Assembly (NCBI RefSeq): GCF_000515115.1
Contig: NZ_AZXF01000013.1
Coordinates: 131,417-195,416, forward strand
Source of the DNA: Nocardiopsis sp. CNT312
GTDB lineage: Bacteria; Actinomycetota; Actinomycetes; Streptosporangiales; Streptosporangiaceae
Length of the DNA: 64,000 nucleotides
Direction: 5' to 3'
The translations under genes and the position numbers were made by a program. Of the stretch, positions 1-9,331 are shown in pieces (the first letter of the stretch is position 1; each line of letters starts with the position of its first letter). The notes beneath the pieces were generated by a model that was not told where the DNA came from, ran no database searches, and was given only the letters and a program-made list of their open reading frames with translations.

Positions 1-69
1 GCCTTCCACCGCTCCCCACAGGACCAGCCACAGCGGTCGGTGGTGCGCGTGGAGCCTCCGGGCGGCTAG
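1..69 (+). CDS. Possible 3' end of an upstream gene (partial)
   Basis: An open frame runs from the first base of the window to a TAG at 67-69 (22 codons, ending VRVEPPGG). It may be the tail of a gene starting outside the window. In actinomycetes an XRE/DUF397 pair is often next to an ATP-binding (HATPase) regulator, but 22 codons are too few to recognise a family. The frame could equally be open by chance. Confidence 0.25.
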   Translation, partial: AFHRSPQDQPQRSVVRVEPPGG

Positions 70-244
70 GTACCCCGCCTCGTCGTCGCCCGCGTGCCGT
101 GCCACCGCGCCCACCGCTCTCCGCTCGTGTCCGGGTCCACCGGGGCGGCCGACCCGTCTGAACCCAGCATGTGGCCCCGGGTGGGGGTCCCTCCACCGTC
201 CGAGAAGTTTCGGCAAACACCTGATGCGCTGAGGAATCCCGGCG

Positions 245-257
245 TAACCTCTTGCGC
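245..257 (+). promoter_or_regulatory. -10 box for a leaderless XRE transcript
   Basis: TAACCT at 245-250 matches the actinobacterial -10 pattern TANNNT. Seven bases separate it from the ATG at 258, so transcription should begin at or next to the start codon. There is no Shine-Dalgarno sequence. This spacing favours ATG 258 over the TTG at 252. Confidence 0.5.
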
Positions 258-1019
258 ATGGCGGAACCCCCTTTCCTCGATGTGCTCACCAAGTTCCGGG
301 AGCTGAACGGGTTTTCCCAGAAACAGCTCGCCGCGCGCGTCAACGCTTCGGTCGCGGCGGTTTCCCGGTGGACGAACGGGCACGCGATGCCCAAGCTCTC
401 CATGGCGGAAACGCTGGATGCCGAGTTGGGCGCGGAGGGGAGGCTGCTGGCGGCCTGGCGCGAGGCCACATCAGGAACCACACTGCCGGAGTGGGCGCGG
501 TCGCTTGCCGGTATCGAGGCGGAAGCGCGCACGGTGCAGGTCGTGTCACCGGTGGTCGTTCCTGGCTACCTTCAGAGTTCCCTGTACGCGGCGGCAGTGT
601 TCCGATCCGGTTGGCCCCTGGCCTCCGATGAGGAGATTGCTCGACTCACCAAGCTGCGCACGGAACGCCTCGACCATCTGCCCCGGCTGCGGGTGACAGC
701 GGTATTCCCAGTGACGGCACTGACCGGGATGGATGAGGAGGTCAGGAGGGATCAGGTGGCCCGCCTGCTGGATCTCGCTGGTTCAGGCCGGGTGGCAGTG
801 CATCTTGTTCCGGAAGGCTCGATTCTGACCGACCCCGTGGCGCCGATGATGGTGTTCCGGCTGAACTCTGGGGAACTGGTGATTACCAGCGACAACCCTG
901 ACGGTAACGTCATCCACGCGACTCACACTCATGAGCGGTTGTCTGCACTCGTCACTGGGGCGCTGGCGGTCGCGCTCCCGGCCCGACACTCCCTCGAAGC
1001 GTTGAAGGAACTCGCATGA
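258..1019 (+). CDS. XRE-family transcriptional regulator (HTH + DUF5753)
   Basis: The protein is about 253 residues. An N-terminal helix-turn-helix (roughly residues 10-60, with the motif GFSQKQLAARVNASVAAVSRW) is followed by a DUF5753 ligand/sensor-like domain (about 90-250, with VVPGYLQSSLYAAAVF). This architecture is very common in actinomycetes, where the gene is paired with a DUF397 partner. Here the partner starts inside its stop codon (ATGA overlap at 1016-1019), so the two are translationally coupled. Members include regulators of development and secondary metabolism, and some pairs are described as toxin-antitoxin-like (Scr1 family). The target is unknown. The start is ATG 258 because a TANNNT box sits 7 bases upstream; TTG 252 is the alternative. 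Confidence 0.9.
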   Translation: MAEPPFLDVLTKFRELNGFSQKQLAARVNASVAAVSRWTNGHAMPKLSMAETLDAELGAEGRLLAAWREATSGTTLPEWARSLAGIEAEARTVQVVSPVVVPGYLQSSLYAAAVFRSGWPLASDEEIARLTKLRTERLDHLPRLRVTAVFPVTALTGMDEEVRRDQVARLLDLAGSGRVAVHLVPEGSILTDPVAPMMVFRLNSGELVITSDNPDGNVIHATHTHERLSALVTGALAVALPARHSLEALKELA

Positions 1020-1183
1020 ACGACTGGCACAAGAGCAGCTACAGCCCTAATGGGTCCAACTGTGTCGAGGTTGCCGAGGGCGTCACCACGGCGGTGCGGG
1101 ACACGCAGAACCGCGAGCTGGGACACCTGGAGTTCGCGGCCGGGGAGTGGCTCGCGCTCGTGGACTCCCTCAAGACCTGCTGA
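1016..1183 (+). CDS. DUF397 domain-containing protein (small partner of the XRE regulator)
   Basis: This is a 55-residue protein beginning MNDWHKSSYSPNGSNCVEVA and ending at TGA 1181-1183. The W-x-KSSYS-x-NGSNCVEVA signature, the VRDT segment and a C-terminal W-x-x-L-V/D block are typical of DUF397. The ATG overlaps the stop of the XRE gene by 4 bases, and a strong terminator follows 11 bases later, so the two genes form a closed operon. DUF397 proteins are small partners of XRE/DUF5753 regulators; the mechanism is not generally known and nothing here resolves it. Confidence 0.9.
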   Translation: MNDWHKSSYSPNGSNCVEVAEGVTTAVRDTQNRELGHLEFAAGEWLALVDSLKTC

Positions 1184-1194
1184 CAGCACGAGGA

Positions 1195-1229
1195 GGGGCG
1201 GTGCCACCGGTGGTGGTGCCGCCCCTTTT
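1195..1229 (+). terminator. Rho-independent terminator of the XRE/DUF397 operon
   Basis: GGGGCGGTGCCACC pairs with GGTGGTGCCGCCCC (14 pairs, two G-U wobbles, loop of about 3), followed by TTTT. It lies 11 bases after the DUF397 stop. Confidence 0.8.
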
Positions 1230-1516
1230 GTGTGCGAGGTGGGGGTGTGCAAATGATTTCAATTCGGACCAAGGGGATAGTTCTGACTCGGGAGTGAAAA
1301 GGGCTTCTCCCTTTCTGTTAACCGCGCTGAGCTGGGATGATGTCCGTCGGGGAGAACTTTTTCTCCCTGACTTCGCAGAAAAGTGCGACACCACGCCCCG
1401 CGTGCCCTAATCTTCTTTGCGAAAGCCCAACTGCATACGACGAAGACCCCGCGACGGTAGACAACCGGCCGGGGTCGTGGTCAGCAAGACACACCTTGAA
1501 GCAAAGGATTGCCGAC
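1230..1516 (+). other. Intergenic leader with two small T-rich hairpins
   Basis: There is no gene here. Two short hairpins lie in a run of lower GC than the surroundings: 1296-1315 (GAAAAGGG/CCCTTTC with one bulge) and 1350-1367 (GGGAGAA-CTTT-TTCTCCC, a perfect 7-bp stem). They precede the proline-rich orphan at 1517. They could be attenuator-like or part of a 5' UTR. No known riboswitch class is recognisable to me. Confidence 0.3.
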
Positions 1517-2026
1517 ATGGCTCATTCTAGCCGTGCGGTCCTCAGGTCTGCCCTGGAGACCCTCGAAGCCCTCCTCCTGCCCGCGCGCGGACGCCACGCC
1601 CGCCGCCGCTCGGCCCGGGTCCGTCGCTACGCGCCGCTGCCCGTCCCCGAGCAGGCCGCGTCTCCGGTGCCCGAACCCGTGCCTGAGTCCTGGCTCGCGC
1701 CGCCCACCGTGCGCACGCCCGCCAGGGACGCCGCCCTGGTGCGGCCCTACTACACCGCCTACGAGCGCGAACTCGCCTACACGCGGGTCCACCCCGCCCG
1801 GCGTCTGCGCGCCCGCGCCACCACCCCCGGCCCGCGCGGCCCCCGGGTCCCGGCCGCCCCCTACGCCCCCACCCACGCGCGCCCGAGCGTCCCCGCGCCG
1901 CGACCGGCCGGGGACCTGCTCGCGGTTCCGCCCCCGCCGGTGCCCGGCGAGTTCGACGAACTCGCGCGGCTGGTCCGCCTCTTGCAGGACCAGCGTGCCG
2001 GCCGGCGGAGCGGGGCGGCCGCCTGA
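1517..2026 (+). CDS. Proline/arginine-rich hypothetical protein
   Basis: This 169-residue protein has an ordered-looking N-terminus (MAHSSRAVLRSALETLEALL), a low-complexity Pro/Arg/Ala middle, and a short C-terminal helix (EFDELARLVRLLQDQR). It has no transmembrane segment and no catalytic motif I recognise. The open frame extends upstream to 1337. ATG 1517 is chosen because an AAAGGA precedes it by about 9 bases and the extension has no protein-like character. It stands alone between the DUF397 terminator and the convergent LysR gene. Codon use matches the host, so it is probably real, but the function is unknown. Confidence 0.55.
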   Translation: MAHSSRAVLRSALETLEALLLPARGRHARRRSARVRRYAPLPVPEQAASPVPEPVPESWLAPPTVRTPARDAALVRPYYTAYERELAYTRVHPARRLRARATTPGPRGPRVPAAPYAPTHARPSVPAPRPAGDLLAVPPPPVPGEFDELARLVRLLQDQRAGRRSGAAA

Positions 2027-2090
2027 ACAGCGCGGCCACGGTTCGCTGTCGTGTGGTCGGGGTCCGTTGTTATGGGATCGAGTACAGGGC

Positions 2091-3041
2091 TCAACCCTCC
2101 GAAGCCCTACCGGAGATGAGCACCTCCAGGTCCGGTCCCAGCTCCTCCGGGGGCAGGTCCAGCAGGTACCGCTCCAGATGGCGGCGGAAGGCGTCGGCCG
2201 CGTGCGAGGGCTCCACGTCCCGGCGCTGGGCCAGTGCCACCGTCCGCAGCAGGCGGGGCCTGGCCAGCGGGGTGCCGCGCAGGCCCGGCCGGCTGCGCAG
2301 CACCATGCTCGGCACCACCGCCAGCCCCAGGCCCGCCTCCACGAACCGCAGCACCGCGTCCATCTCGCCGCCCTCCACCGCCAGCTCCGGGTCGAACCCG
2401 GCGGCCCGGCACGCCCGCAGCGTCGCCTCGCGCACGTCGTAGCCGCGCCGGAACATCACCAGCGGGCGGCCCCGCAGCTCCGTGATGCGCATCGAGGCCC
2501 GGCCGTTGGGGGAGGGCAGCGCGAACGGGCTGGCCACCACGAGGTTCTCCCGCAGGATCGGCGTGGTCGCGAAATCGGGGTCGCTGCTGTGCAGCGGCAG
2601 GATGATCAGGGCCAGGTCCAGCGCGCCCCGGCCCAGGTCGCGGATGAGGTCGCGCGAACCGCTCTCCTCCACGTGGAGTTCGATGCCCGGAAAACGGGTA
2701 TGGAAGTCGGCGAGCACATCGGCCAGCAGTCCCGCGCACAGGGACGGCGTGGCGCCCAGGCGCACCCGGCCGCTGCGGATCCCGGCCAGCTCGGCCACCT
2801 CGCGGCGGGCCGTCTCCAGGTCGGTGAGGATGCGCTGGGCCAGCGGCAACAGCGTCTCGCCCGCCGGGGTGAGTGTGATATTTCCCCTGGCACGACTGAA
2901 TAACGGCGCGCCCAACTCGCTCTCAAGGCTGCGGATCTGTTTGCTCAAGCTCGGCTGGGCAACGCGCGAAAGCTCGGCTGCGCGGGTGAAATGGCGCGTG
3001 CGGGCCACAGCGACGAAGTACGCGAGCTGTTGGAACTGCAT
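2091..3041 (-). CDS. LysR-family transcriptional regulator
   Basis: This is a 316-residue LysR protein. The N-terminal winged HTH (residues 1-60, with FTRAAELSRVAQPSLSKQI) precedes a periplasmic-binding-like effector domain (about 90-300). It is divergent from sdhCAB, and a perfect palindrome lies between the two genes, beginning 3 bases upstream of its own ATG. Divergent LysR genes usually control the neighbouring operon and themselves, so this one probably responds to a TCA-cycle-related or dicarboxylate signal (inference). TAGGCT lies 7 bases upstream of the ATG inside the palindrome, so the transcript is probably leaderless and the protein probably represses its own promoter. Confidence 0.92.
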   Translation of the reverse strand: MQFQQLAYFVAVARTRHFTRAAELSRVAQPSLSKQIRSLESELGAPLFSRARGNITLTPAGETLLPLAQRILTDLETARREVAELAGIRSGRVRLGATPSLCAGLLADVLADFHTRFPGIELHVEESGSRDLIRDLGRGALDLALIILPLHSSDPDFATTPILRENLVVASPFALPSPNGRASMRITELRGRPLVMFRRGYDVREATLRACRAAGFDPELAVEGGEMDAVLRFVEAGLGLAVVPSMVLRSRPGLRGTPLARPRLLRTVALAQRRDVEPSHAADAFRRHLERYLLDLPPEELGPDLEVLISGRASEG

Positions 3042-3044
3042 GTT

Positions 3045-3063
3045 CCATAGCCTACGGCTATGG
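3045..3063. promoter_or_regulatory. LysR operator palindrome between lysR and sdhC
   Basis: CCATAGCC-TAC-GGCTATGG is a perfect 8-bp inverted repeat. Its core, ATAG-N7-CTAT, fits the T-N11-A rule for LysR binding sites. On the minus strand it contains TAGGCT, the likely -10 of the regulator. The site ends 20 bases before the sdhC -35 (TTGGAC), which suits autorepression together with activation or modulation of sdhCAB. Confidence 0.7.
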
Positions 3064-3082
3064 ACACCAGGGTCGTGATGAC

Positions 3083-3113
3083 TTGGACGACGAACTTAAC
3101 CCGAAATTAAAGT
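3083..3113 (+). promoter_or_regulatory. Predicted sdhC promoter
   Basis: TTGGAC at 3083-3088 and TAAAGT at 3108-3113 are separated by 19 bases. The GTG of sdhC lies 8 bases after the -10 box, which suggests a leaderless or very short-leader mRNA. No good Shine-Dalgarno sequence precedes the GTG. Confidence 0.45.
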
Positions 3114-3121
3114 GACAGGCT

Positions 3122-3823
3122 GTGGCGAACAGTACCTTGACCAAGAAGCGGTCTACGGCCTACGGATCCACGGTCGCGCTCAAGTCAGCAATGGCTGTCA
3201 GCGGCGTGGTCCTCGTGCTGTATTTGATCGCGCACATGTACGGCAACCTGAAAGTCTTCGCTGGCCAGGAGGCCTTCGACGGCTACGCCGAGGGGCTCCG
3301 CGACCTCGGCTACCCGCTGCTGCCCCACGAGGGCTTCCTGTGGATCGTGCGCGTGGTCCTGCTGGCGAGCATCCTGATCCATATCTACAGCGCGGCGGTC
3401 CTCACGATCCGGGCCCGCAAGGCCCGTGGGCACCGGTACGCGGTGACCAAGCGCGTGCAGCGCTCCTACGCCTCGTACACGATGCGCTGGGGCGGCGTCC
3501 TCATCGCGCTCTTCGTGGTCTTCCACATCCTGCACCTGACGACGAACACGATCGCGCCCGGCGGCAAGTCCGACAGCGCCTACGAGCGGCTCGTCAACGG
3601 ATTCCAGCCCGAGTACTGGTACGTGACCCTGTTCTACGTCGCGTCGGTCATCGCCGTGGGCTTCCACCTGCGGCACGGGATCTGGAGCGGCATGGCCACC
3701 CTGGGCCTGAACAAGGCGCCCCGCCAGGGCAAGATCAACGGCGTCGCCGTGGCCATCGCGCTGATCGTGACCGTCGGCTTCCTCCTCCCGCCCATGGCGG
3801 TCACCTTTGGACTGGTGAGTTAG
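3122..3823 (+). CDS. sdhC: Succinate dehydrogenase cytochrome b subunit
   Basis: This 233-residue integral membrane protein has about five hydrophobic segments, the size of the cytochrome b558 family (single large anchor, no SdhD). It anchors SdhAB to the membrane and carries haem; candidate axial histidines are in YLIAHMYG, VFHILHL and GFHLRHG. It passes electrons from succinate oxidation to menaquinone. The operon order is sdhC-sdhA-sdhB with no gaps: the TAG stop ends at 3823 and sdhA begins at 3824. The GTG start is the only one giving a normal N-terminus, and a TANNNT box lies 8 bases upstream. Confidence 0.95.
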   Translation: MANSTLTKKRSTAYGSTVALKSAMAVSGVVLVLYLIAHMYGNLKVFAGQEAFDGYAEGLRDLGYPLLPHEGFLWIVRVVLLASILIHIYSAAVLTIRARKARGHRYAVTKRVQRSYASYTMRWGGVLIALFVVFHILHLTTNTIAPGGKSDSAYERLVNGFQPEYWYVTLFYVASVIAVGFHLRHGIWSGMATLGLNKAPRQGKINGVAVAIALIVTVGFLLPPMAVTFGLVS

Positions 3824-5766
<1,943 letters not shown>

Positions 5767-5770
<4 letters not shown>

Positions 5771-6513
5771 ACATCACCCTGCGCGTTTGGCGCCAGAAGG
5801 GCCGGGACGACAAGGGTCGGATGGCCAGCTACGAGCTCACCGACGTCTCGCCCGACATGTCCTTCCTCGAAATGCTCGACGTCCTCAACGAGAAGCTCAC
5901 GCTGGAGAACGAGGACCCGGTGGCCTTCGACCACGACTGCCGTGAGGGCATCTGCGGTGCCTGCGGTGTCGTGATCGACGGCGAGGCCCACGGCCCGGAG
6001 ACCACCACCACCTGCCAGTTGCACATGCGCAGCTTCAACGACGGCGACACCATCACGGTGGAGCCCTGGCGCGCCACGGCGTTCCCGGTGGTCAAGGACC
6101 TGGTCGTGGACCGCGGCTCCTTCGACCGGATCATCCAGGCGGGCGGCTACATCAGCGCCCCGACCGGTACCGCCCCGGACGCCCACGCCAACCCGATTCC
6201 GAAGCCGGACGCCGACCGCGCGTTCGACGCCGCGACCTGCATCGGCTGCGGCGCGTGCGTGGCGGCCTGCCCCAACGCCTCCGGCATGCTGTTCACCGCC
6301 GCCAAGGTCACCCACCTGGGCATGCTCCCGCAGGGCCAGCCCGAGCGGGACGCGCGCGTGGTGAAGATGATCAACCAGCACGACGAGGAGGACTTCGGCG
6401 GCTGCACCAACATCGGTGAGTGTGCCGCGGTCTGCCCGAAGGGCATCCCGCTGGACACGATCTCCCAGCTCAACCGCGACCTGCTGGGGTCGCTCGGCCG
6501 GGGCAACGGCTAG
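5767..6513 (+). CDS. sdhB: Succinate dehydrogenase iron-sulfur subunit
   Basis: This 248-residue protein has an N-terminal [2Fe-2S] ferredoxin domain ([10 protein letters not shown] plus a later Cys in TTTTCQ) and a C-terminal domain with a [4Fe-4S] site ([12 protein letters not shown]) and a [3Fe-4S]-type site ([14 protein letters not shown]). It relays electrons from the FAD of SdhA to the haem/quinone sites of SdhC. The GTG start overlaps the sdhA stop by 4 bases. A longer open frame upstream (from 5383) lies wholly inside sdhA and is not used. A strong hairpin follows the stop. Confidence 0.97.
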
Positions 6514-6533
6514 AACGCCGCCCTCTCGGCCAC

Positions 6534-6563
6534 GGGGCCGTGTCCCTTCGGGGGCGCGGCCCC
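6534..6563 (+). terminator. Hairpin terminator after sdhCAB
   Basis: A 13-bp stem GGGGCCGTGTCCC / GGGGCGCGGCCCC closes on a TTCG tetraloop. No T-tract follows, as is common for actinomycete terminators. It separates sdhB from the convergent toxin gene. Confidence 0.65.
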
Positions 6564-6575
6564 TCGCGTGTGTGG

Positions 6576-6962
6576 TCAGTCGTCCGCTAGTCCGAGACCG
6601 CGGAGCCGCGTAGCGATTTCCGGGACCTCCGCGACCGCGCCGGTGGTGACTGCGATGACGAGGTCGTAGGCGGCGTCCGTGTCGATCTTGCGCGTCTCCA
6701 ACCCGTTGAGTTCGAGGAAGACCACAGCACCCAGCCAGGCGAGCCGTTTGTTGCCGTCGGCGAGGGGGTGCCCGATGAGCAGGGACTGCATGAGCGCGGC
6801 GGCCTTCTGCCACAGATCCGGGTAGGCGTCCGTGCCGAACGCCGTTGTCTGCGGCCGTAGGACCGCCGCATGGAGCTGCCCGGCATCCCGCAAGCGGGTG
6901 TGTGGGGGGAGGACACGCTCGATGACGCCGAGCAGATCCTCCTTGGTGAGGTAGGTCGTCAT
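6576..6962 (-). CDS. Doc-type (death-on-curing, Fic fold) toxin of a type II toxin-antitoxin pair
   Basis: This 128-residue protein carries the Fic/Doc signature H-x-x-x-D/F-GNKR as HPLADGNKRLA near residue 64. Doc toxins are Fic-fold kinases that inactivate EF-Tu; whether this one is a kinase or an AMP-transferase cannot be read directly. An N-terminal segment with YLTKEDLL and the PQTTAFG motif is typical of the Doc branch. The ATG (6962) overlaps the stop of the antitoxin gene by 4 bases, the classic coupled arrangement. A longer same-frame reading (to 7220) runs through the antitoxin and is rejected. It converges on sdhB. Confidence 0.9.
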   Translation of the reverse strand: MTTYLTKEDLLGVIERVLPPHTRLRDAGQLHAAVLRPQTTAFGTDAYPDLWQKAAALMQSLLIGHPLADGNKRLAWLGAVVFLELNGLETRKIDTDAAYDLVIAVTTGAVAEVPEIATRLRGLGLADD

Positions 6963-7159
6963 TCGGCGAGCCTGGCCAGCAGTTCGGCGTCGCGTTCGGC
7001 GATGCGTGCCGCCACCTCCCTTGCTCTGGCCGTCTGACGCCGGGCGAGATAGTCGGAGATTGCGGTCACCGCTTCGGAGTTGACACTGTTGCCGTCTTCT
7101 TCGGCCGCGGCCTTCAACCTGGTGTGGACATCGTCCGGTAGGCGCAGGTGCATGTTCAT
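6959..7159 (-). CDS. Ribbon-helix-helix-type antitoxin
   Basis: This 66-residue protein starts MNMHLRLPDDVHTRLKAAA. A short beta strand followed by two helices (to about residue 45) is the Arc/MetJ-like DNA-binding layout, and the charged C-terminal helix (RAREVAARIAERDAELLARL) is the likely toxin-neutralising arm. It precedes and overlaps the toxin. ATG 7159 is preferred to ATG 7168 because a TATCAT box lies exactly 7 bases upstream, predicting a leaderless transcript. A palindrome overlapping that box should be its own operator. Confidence 0.85.
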   Translation of the reverse strand: MNMHLRLPDDVHTRLKAAAEEDGNSVNSEAVTAISDYLARRQTARAREVAARIAERDAELLARLAE

Positions 7160-7166
7160 GTGGGGC

Positions 7167-7187
7167 ATGATACCGGAAAACGGTATC
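7167..7187 (-). promoter_or_regulatory. Toxin-antitoxin promoter with overlapping operator
   Basis: GATACCG-N5-CGGTATC (7169-7187) is a perfect 7-bp inverted repeat. On the minus strand it overlaps the -10 box TATCAT (7172-7167), which lies 7 bases before the antitoxin ATG. Binding of the antitoxin or complex here would block RNA polymerase, as in conditional cooperativity of phd/doc-type systems (inference). Confidence 0.7.
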
Positions 7188-7320
7188 TCTTTCTGGTTCT
7201 GGTGGTGAAAGAGCGCTCACCCAGCGGGGTGTTGGACAGCAGCACCGTCAGGGGTCTGTCAGGAACTCGGATGGGGCCCGGAGGTGCCGGCGGGCGACTG
7301 CGGCCGGGCCGCGGGCGACA

Positions 7321-7358
7321 GGGCACGCGGCCCGCCGCCCCCTGAGTGCCGCGTGCCC
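7321..7358 (-). terminator. Hairpin terminator of the GNAT gene
   Basis: GGGCACGCGG (7321-7330) pairs perfectly with CCGCGTGCCC (7349-7358) across an 18-base loop, starting 8 bases after the acetyltransferase stop. It could also stop readthrough in the other direction. Confidence 0.55.
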
Positions 7359-7365
7359 CGAGGGG

Positions 7366-8001
7366 TCAGGCGGGCGTGCGCATGAGGAACCGGCTGGTCC
7401 CGATCCCCGGCTGCTCGACCTGCTGGACCACCCGAAAACCGAACCGCTCGTAGAAGTCCACGCTCTCGGGGGAGAGCGTCTGCGTGAACGCGGGCAGCCC
7501 CTCGTCGTCGGACCGCGCCAGCCCCGACTCCAGCAGCTCCTTCGCCAGGCCGGCACCCTCCAGCGCGGGGTCGACGCCGAGCACGGCCAGGTACAGGTGC
7601 GGCTCCTGGGGCGCGGCCATCTTCCACTCGGCGCACAGGCGGACGAAGGCGCCCAGCCGTTCACGGCCGATCAGCGGTACCCAGTGCGGCCAGGTGCGCG
7701 GCGACACCAGCGGCCCCTCCGGGTTGCTCGACGCCGGGGCCCACAGGGCGGCGGCACGGATGACCGGGTCCTCGAAGGCGCCCTCGGCGATGGACACCAC
7801 ACGGGTGTCACCGGCCGGGACGTACCCGAAACCCGCCGCCAGGGCGAAGAAGCGGCGGGTACGGGCCATGCGCTGGGCGTCGTCGGGGAACAGCCACCGG
7901 AAGAGCGGGTCGTCGGCCAGGGCCCGGCTCAGCACGCGCGCCACCCCCGGAATGTCCTCGATGGTGGCTCGGCGGGCGGCGGCGGTGACGGTGGGGCTCA
8001 T
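7366..8001 (-). CDS. GNAT-family N-acetyltransferase
   Basis: This 211-residue single-domain acetyltransferase has the acetyl-CoA loop in motif A (LAVLGVDPALEGAGLAKELL, about residues 130-150) and motif B near the C-terminus (VDFYERFGFRVV). The substrate is unknown. Relatives in actinomycetes act on small amines, antibiotics or protein N-termini, so no specific reaction is claimed. ATG 8001 follows a weak GGAGAG; an in-frame start at 8043 would add 14 residues without family character. It is probably monocistronic, with a terminator immediately downstream. Confidence 0.85.
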   Translation of the reverse strand: MSPTVTAAARRATIEDIPGVARVLSRALADDPLFRWLFPDDAQRMARTRRFFALAAGFGYVPAGDTRVVSIAEGAFEDPVIRAAALWAPASSNPEGPLVSPRTWPHWVPLIGRERLGAFVRLCAEWKMAAPQEPHLYLAVLGVDPALEGAGLAKELLESGLARSDDEGLPAFTQTLSPESVDFYERFGFRVVQQVEQPGIGTSRFLMRTPA

Positions 8002-8058
8002 CGGGAACACACAACTCTCCGGTCGGGGGCCTCGCACCACCATTAGATCACGAGAACA

Positions 8059-8763
8059 TCACGAAGGGGATGGGTCTGTGGACTCCGCGGTCGGGACCGG
8101 CTGGTCGAACACGTGCGCACGAACCCAGGCGTGCATGGCGATCGCGGCCGCCGCCCCGGCGTTGATCGACCGGGTGGAGCCGAACTGTGTGATCGACAAC
8201 ACCGCCTCGCACACCTCGCGCACCTGCTCGGACAGACCCGGCCCCTCCTGGCCGAACACCAGGACCGCCTCACGCGGCAGCGGGTAGGTCTCCACCGGCA
8301 CCGAACCGGGCAGATTGTCGACCCCGATCAGGGCGAGCCCGCGCCCGCGCGCCCAGGCCACCAGCGACGCGGTGTCGGGGTGGTGGTGTACGTGCTGGTA
8401 GCGGTCGGTCACCATGGCGCCCCGCTTGTTCCAGCGTCGGCGGCCGACGATGTGTACGGCCGCGCACCCGAAGGCGTTGGCGGTGCGCACCACCGAACCG
8501 ATGTTGAAGTCGTGCTCCCAGTTCTCCACCGCCACGTGGAACGGGTGCCGCCTGGTGTCCAGGTCGGCCACGATGTGCTCGTGCCGCCAGTACCGGTAGC
8601 GGTCCACGACGTTGCGGCGGTCGCCCCCGGCCAGGAGGTCGGGATCGTAGCGCTCTTCAGCGGGCCAGGGGCCGGGCCATGGCCCCACACCCACGCCACC
8701 GGGCCGCTCCCCGTCGTCGGAGGAGGTCGGAGCGGCGGTCACCGGAGCGGGCTGTTCATTCAC
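8059..8763 (-). CDS. TrmH/SpoU-family RNA 2'-O-ribose methyltransferase
   Basis: This protein is about 234 residues with all three SpoU (SPOUT, knotted) motifs: N-IGSVVRTANAFG (motif 1, near residue 80), VLVFGQEGPGLS (motif 2) and SITQFGSTRSINAGAAAAIAMH (motif 3). It uses S-adenosylmethionine to methylate a ribose in tRNA or rRNA; the exact site cannot be assigned. The N-terminal 40 residues are Pro/Gly-rich and probably disordered. GTG 8763 is chosen over GTG 8784 because TACACT (8776-8771) lies 7 bases upstream. Confidence 0.9.
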   Translation of the reverse strand: MNEQPAPVTAAPTSSDDGERPGGVGVGPWPGPWPAEERYDPDLLAGGDRRNVVDRYRYWRHEHIVADLDTRRHPFHVAVENWEHDFNIGSVVRTANAFGCAAVHIVGRRRWNKRGAMVTDRYQHVHHHPDTASLVAWARGRGLALIGVDNLPGSVPVETYPLPREAVLVFGQEGPGLSEQVREVCEAVLSITQFGSTRSINAGAAAAIAMHAWVRAHVFDQPVPTAESTDPSPS

Positions 8764-8770
8764 CCGCCCC

Positions 8771-8776
8771 AGTGTA
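8771..8776 (-). promoter_or_regulatory. -10 box of the SpoU methyltransferase gene
   Basis: TACACT on the minus strand is 7 bases upstream of GTG 8763, with no Shine-Dalgarno sequence between. This predicts a leaderless transcript. Confidence 0.45.
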
Positions 8777-8863
8777 GGGACCACGTCGGCGGGCCGGTCC
8801 GCGGATCACCCCGCCACGGACCGACAGGGCGGCGGACCCGGAGGGAGCACGCGCACGAGGCCG

Positions 8864-9247
8864 TCAGACGGCCTGGCGCCTCTTCTCCCGTCGTTCCACG
8901 ACCAGGTGGGCGAGGCCGCGCCAGCCCAGCATGGTCGCGGCGAGGAAGACACCGGTCACCACGACGAAGGAGTAGGGCGCGTCCTCCCCGGTGGCCAGGC
9001 GTGCCACCATGCCCCCGGCGACCGCCACCGCCCACACGAAGACGCCGGTCGGCCACAGCCGGGAGGGAGACCGCCACGCCAGGGTGAGGGCCCACCCCAA
9101 CGCGAGCGCGGCCGCGAACGGCCAGGCCGTACCGAGGACCGAGCCGAGGGCGGTGCCGCTCTCGTGCTCGGCTCTGCCGATCAGCACGAAGGCCAGCACG
9201 CACACCAGGTCGGCGACGAAGGCGAGCGGAGCCGTGAACGAACGCAT
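8864..9247 (-). CDS. DUF3054 family membrane protein
   Basis: This 127-residue protein has four predicted transmembrane helices and a basic C-terminus (VERREKRRQAV) that should face the cytoplasm. Size, helix pattern and the motifs PLAFVADLVCVLAFV and VFVWAVAVAGGMVARL fit DUF3054, a family of unknown function found mainly in actinobacteria. TAACCT lies 6 bases upstream of the ATG, so the mRNA is likely leaderless. It follows the S9 peptidase on the same strand but is separated from it by a very strong hairpin, so it has its own promoter. Confidence 0.85.
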   Translation of the reverse strand: MRSFTAPLAFVADLVCVLAFVLIGRAEHESGTALGSVLGTAWPFAAALALGWALTLAWRSPSRLWPTGVFVWAVAVAGGMVARLATGEDAPYSFVVVTGVFLAATMLGWRGLAHLVVERREKRRQAV

Positions 9248-9287
9248 AACACCAGGTTAGAACGGCCTGTGGCGGGATGCACGGCGG

Positions 9288-9329
9288 GACCGCCGGGCGC
9301 CGTCGCCGCGGCGACGGCGCCCGGCGGTC
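9288..9329 (-). terminator. Perfect 20-bp hairpin after the S9 peptidase gene
   Basis: Bases 9288-9307 are exactly complementary to 9310-9329 (20 pairs, 2-base centre). It begins 2 bases past the peptidase stop. It is almost fully palindromic, so it could act on transcripts from either direction. There is no T-tract. Confidence 0.7.
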
Positions 9330-9331
9330 GG

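Noticed and set aside
66..383. 105-codon minus-strand frame over the XRE promoter region
   Set aside because: It crosses the promoter and start of the XRE gene and has no recognisable domain.
6963..7220. 214-residue version of the Doc toxin (6576-7220)
   Set aside because: The extension reads through the antitoxin gene in another frame; the ATG at 6962 with 4-base overlap is the normal arrangement.
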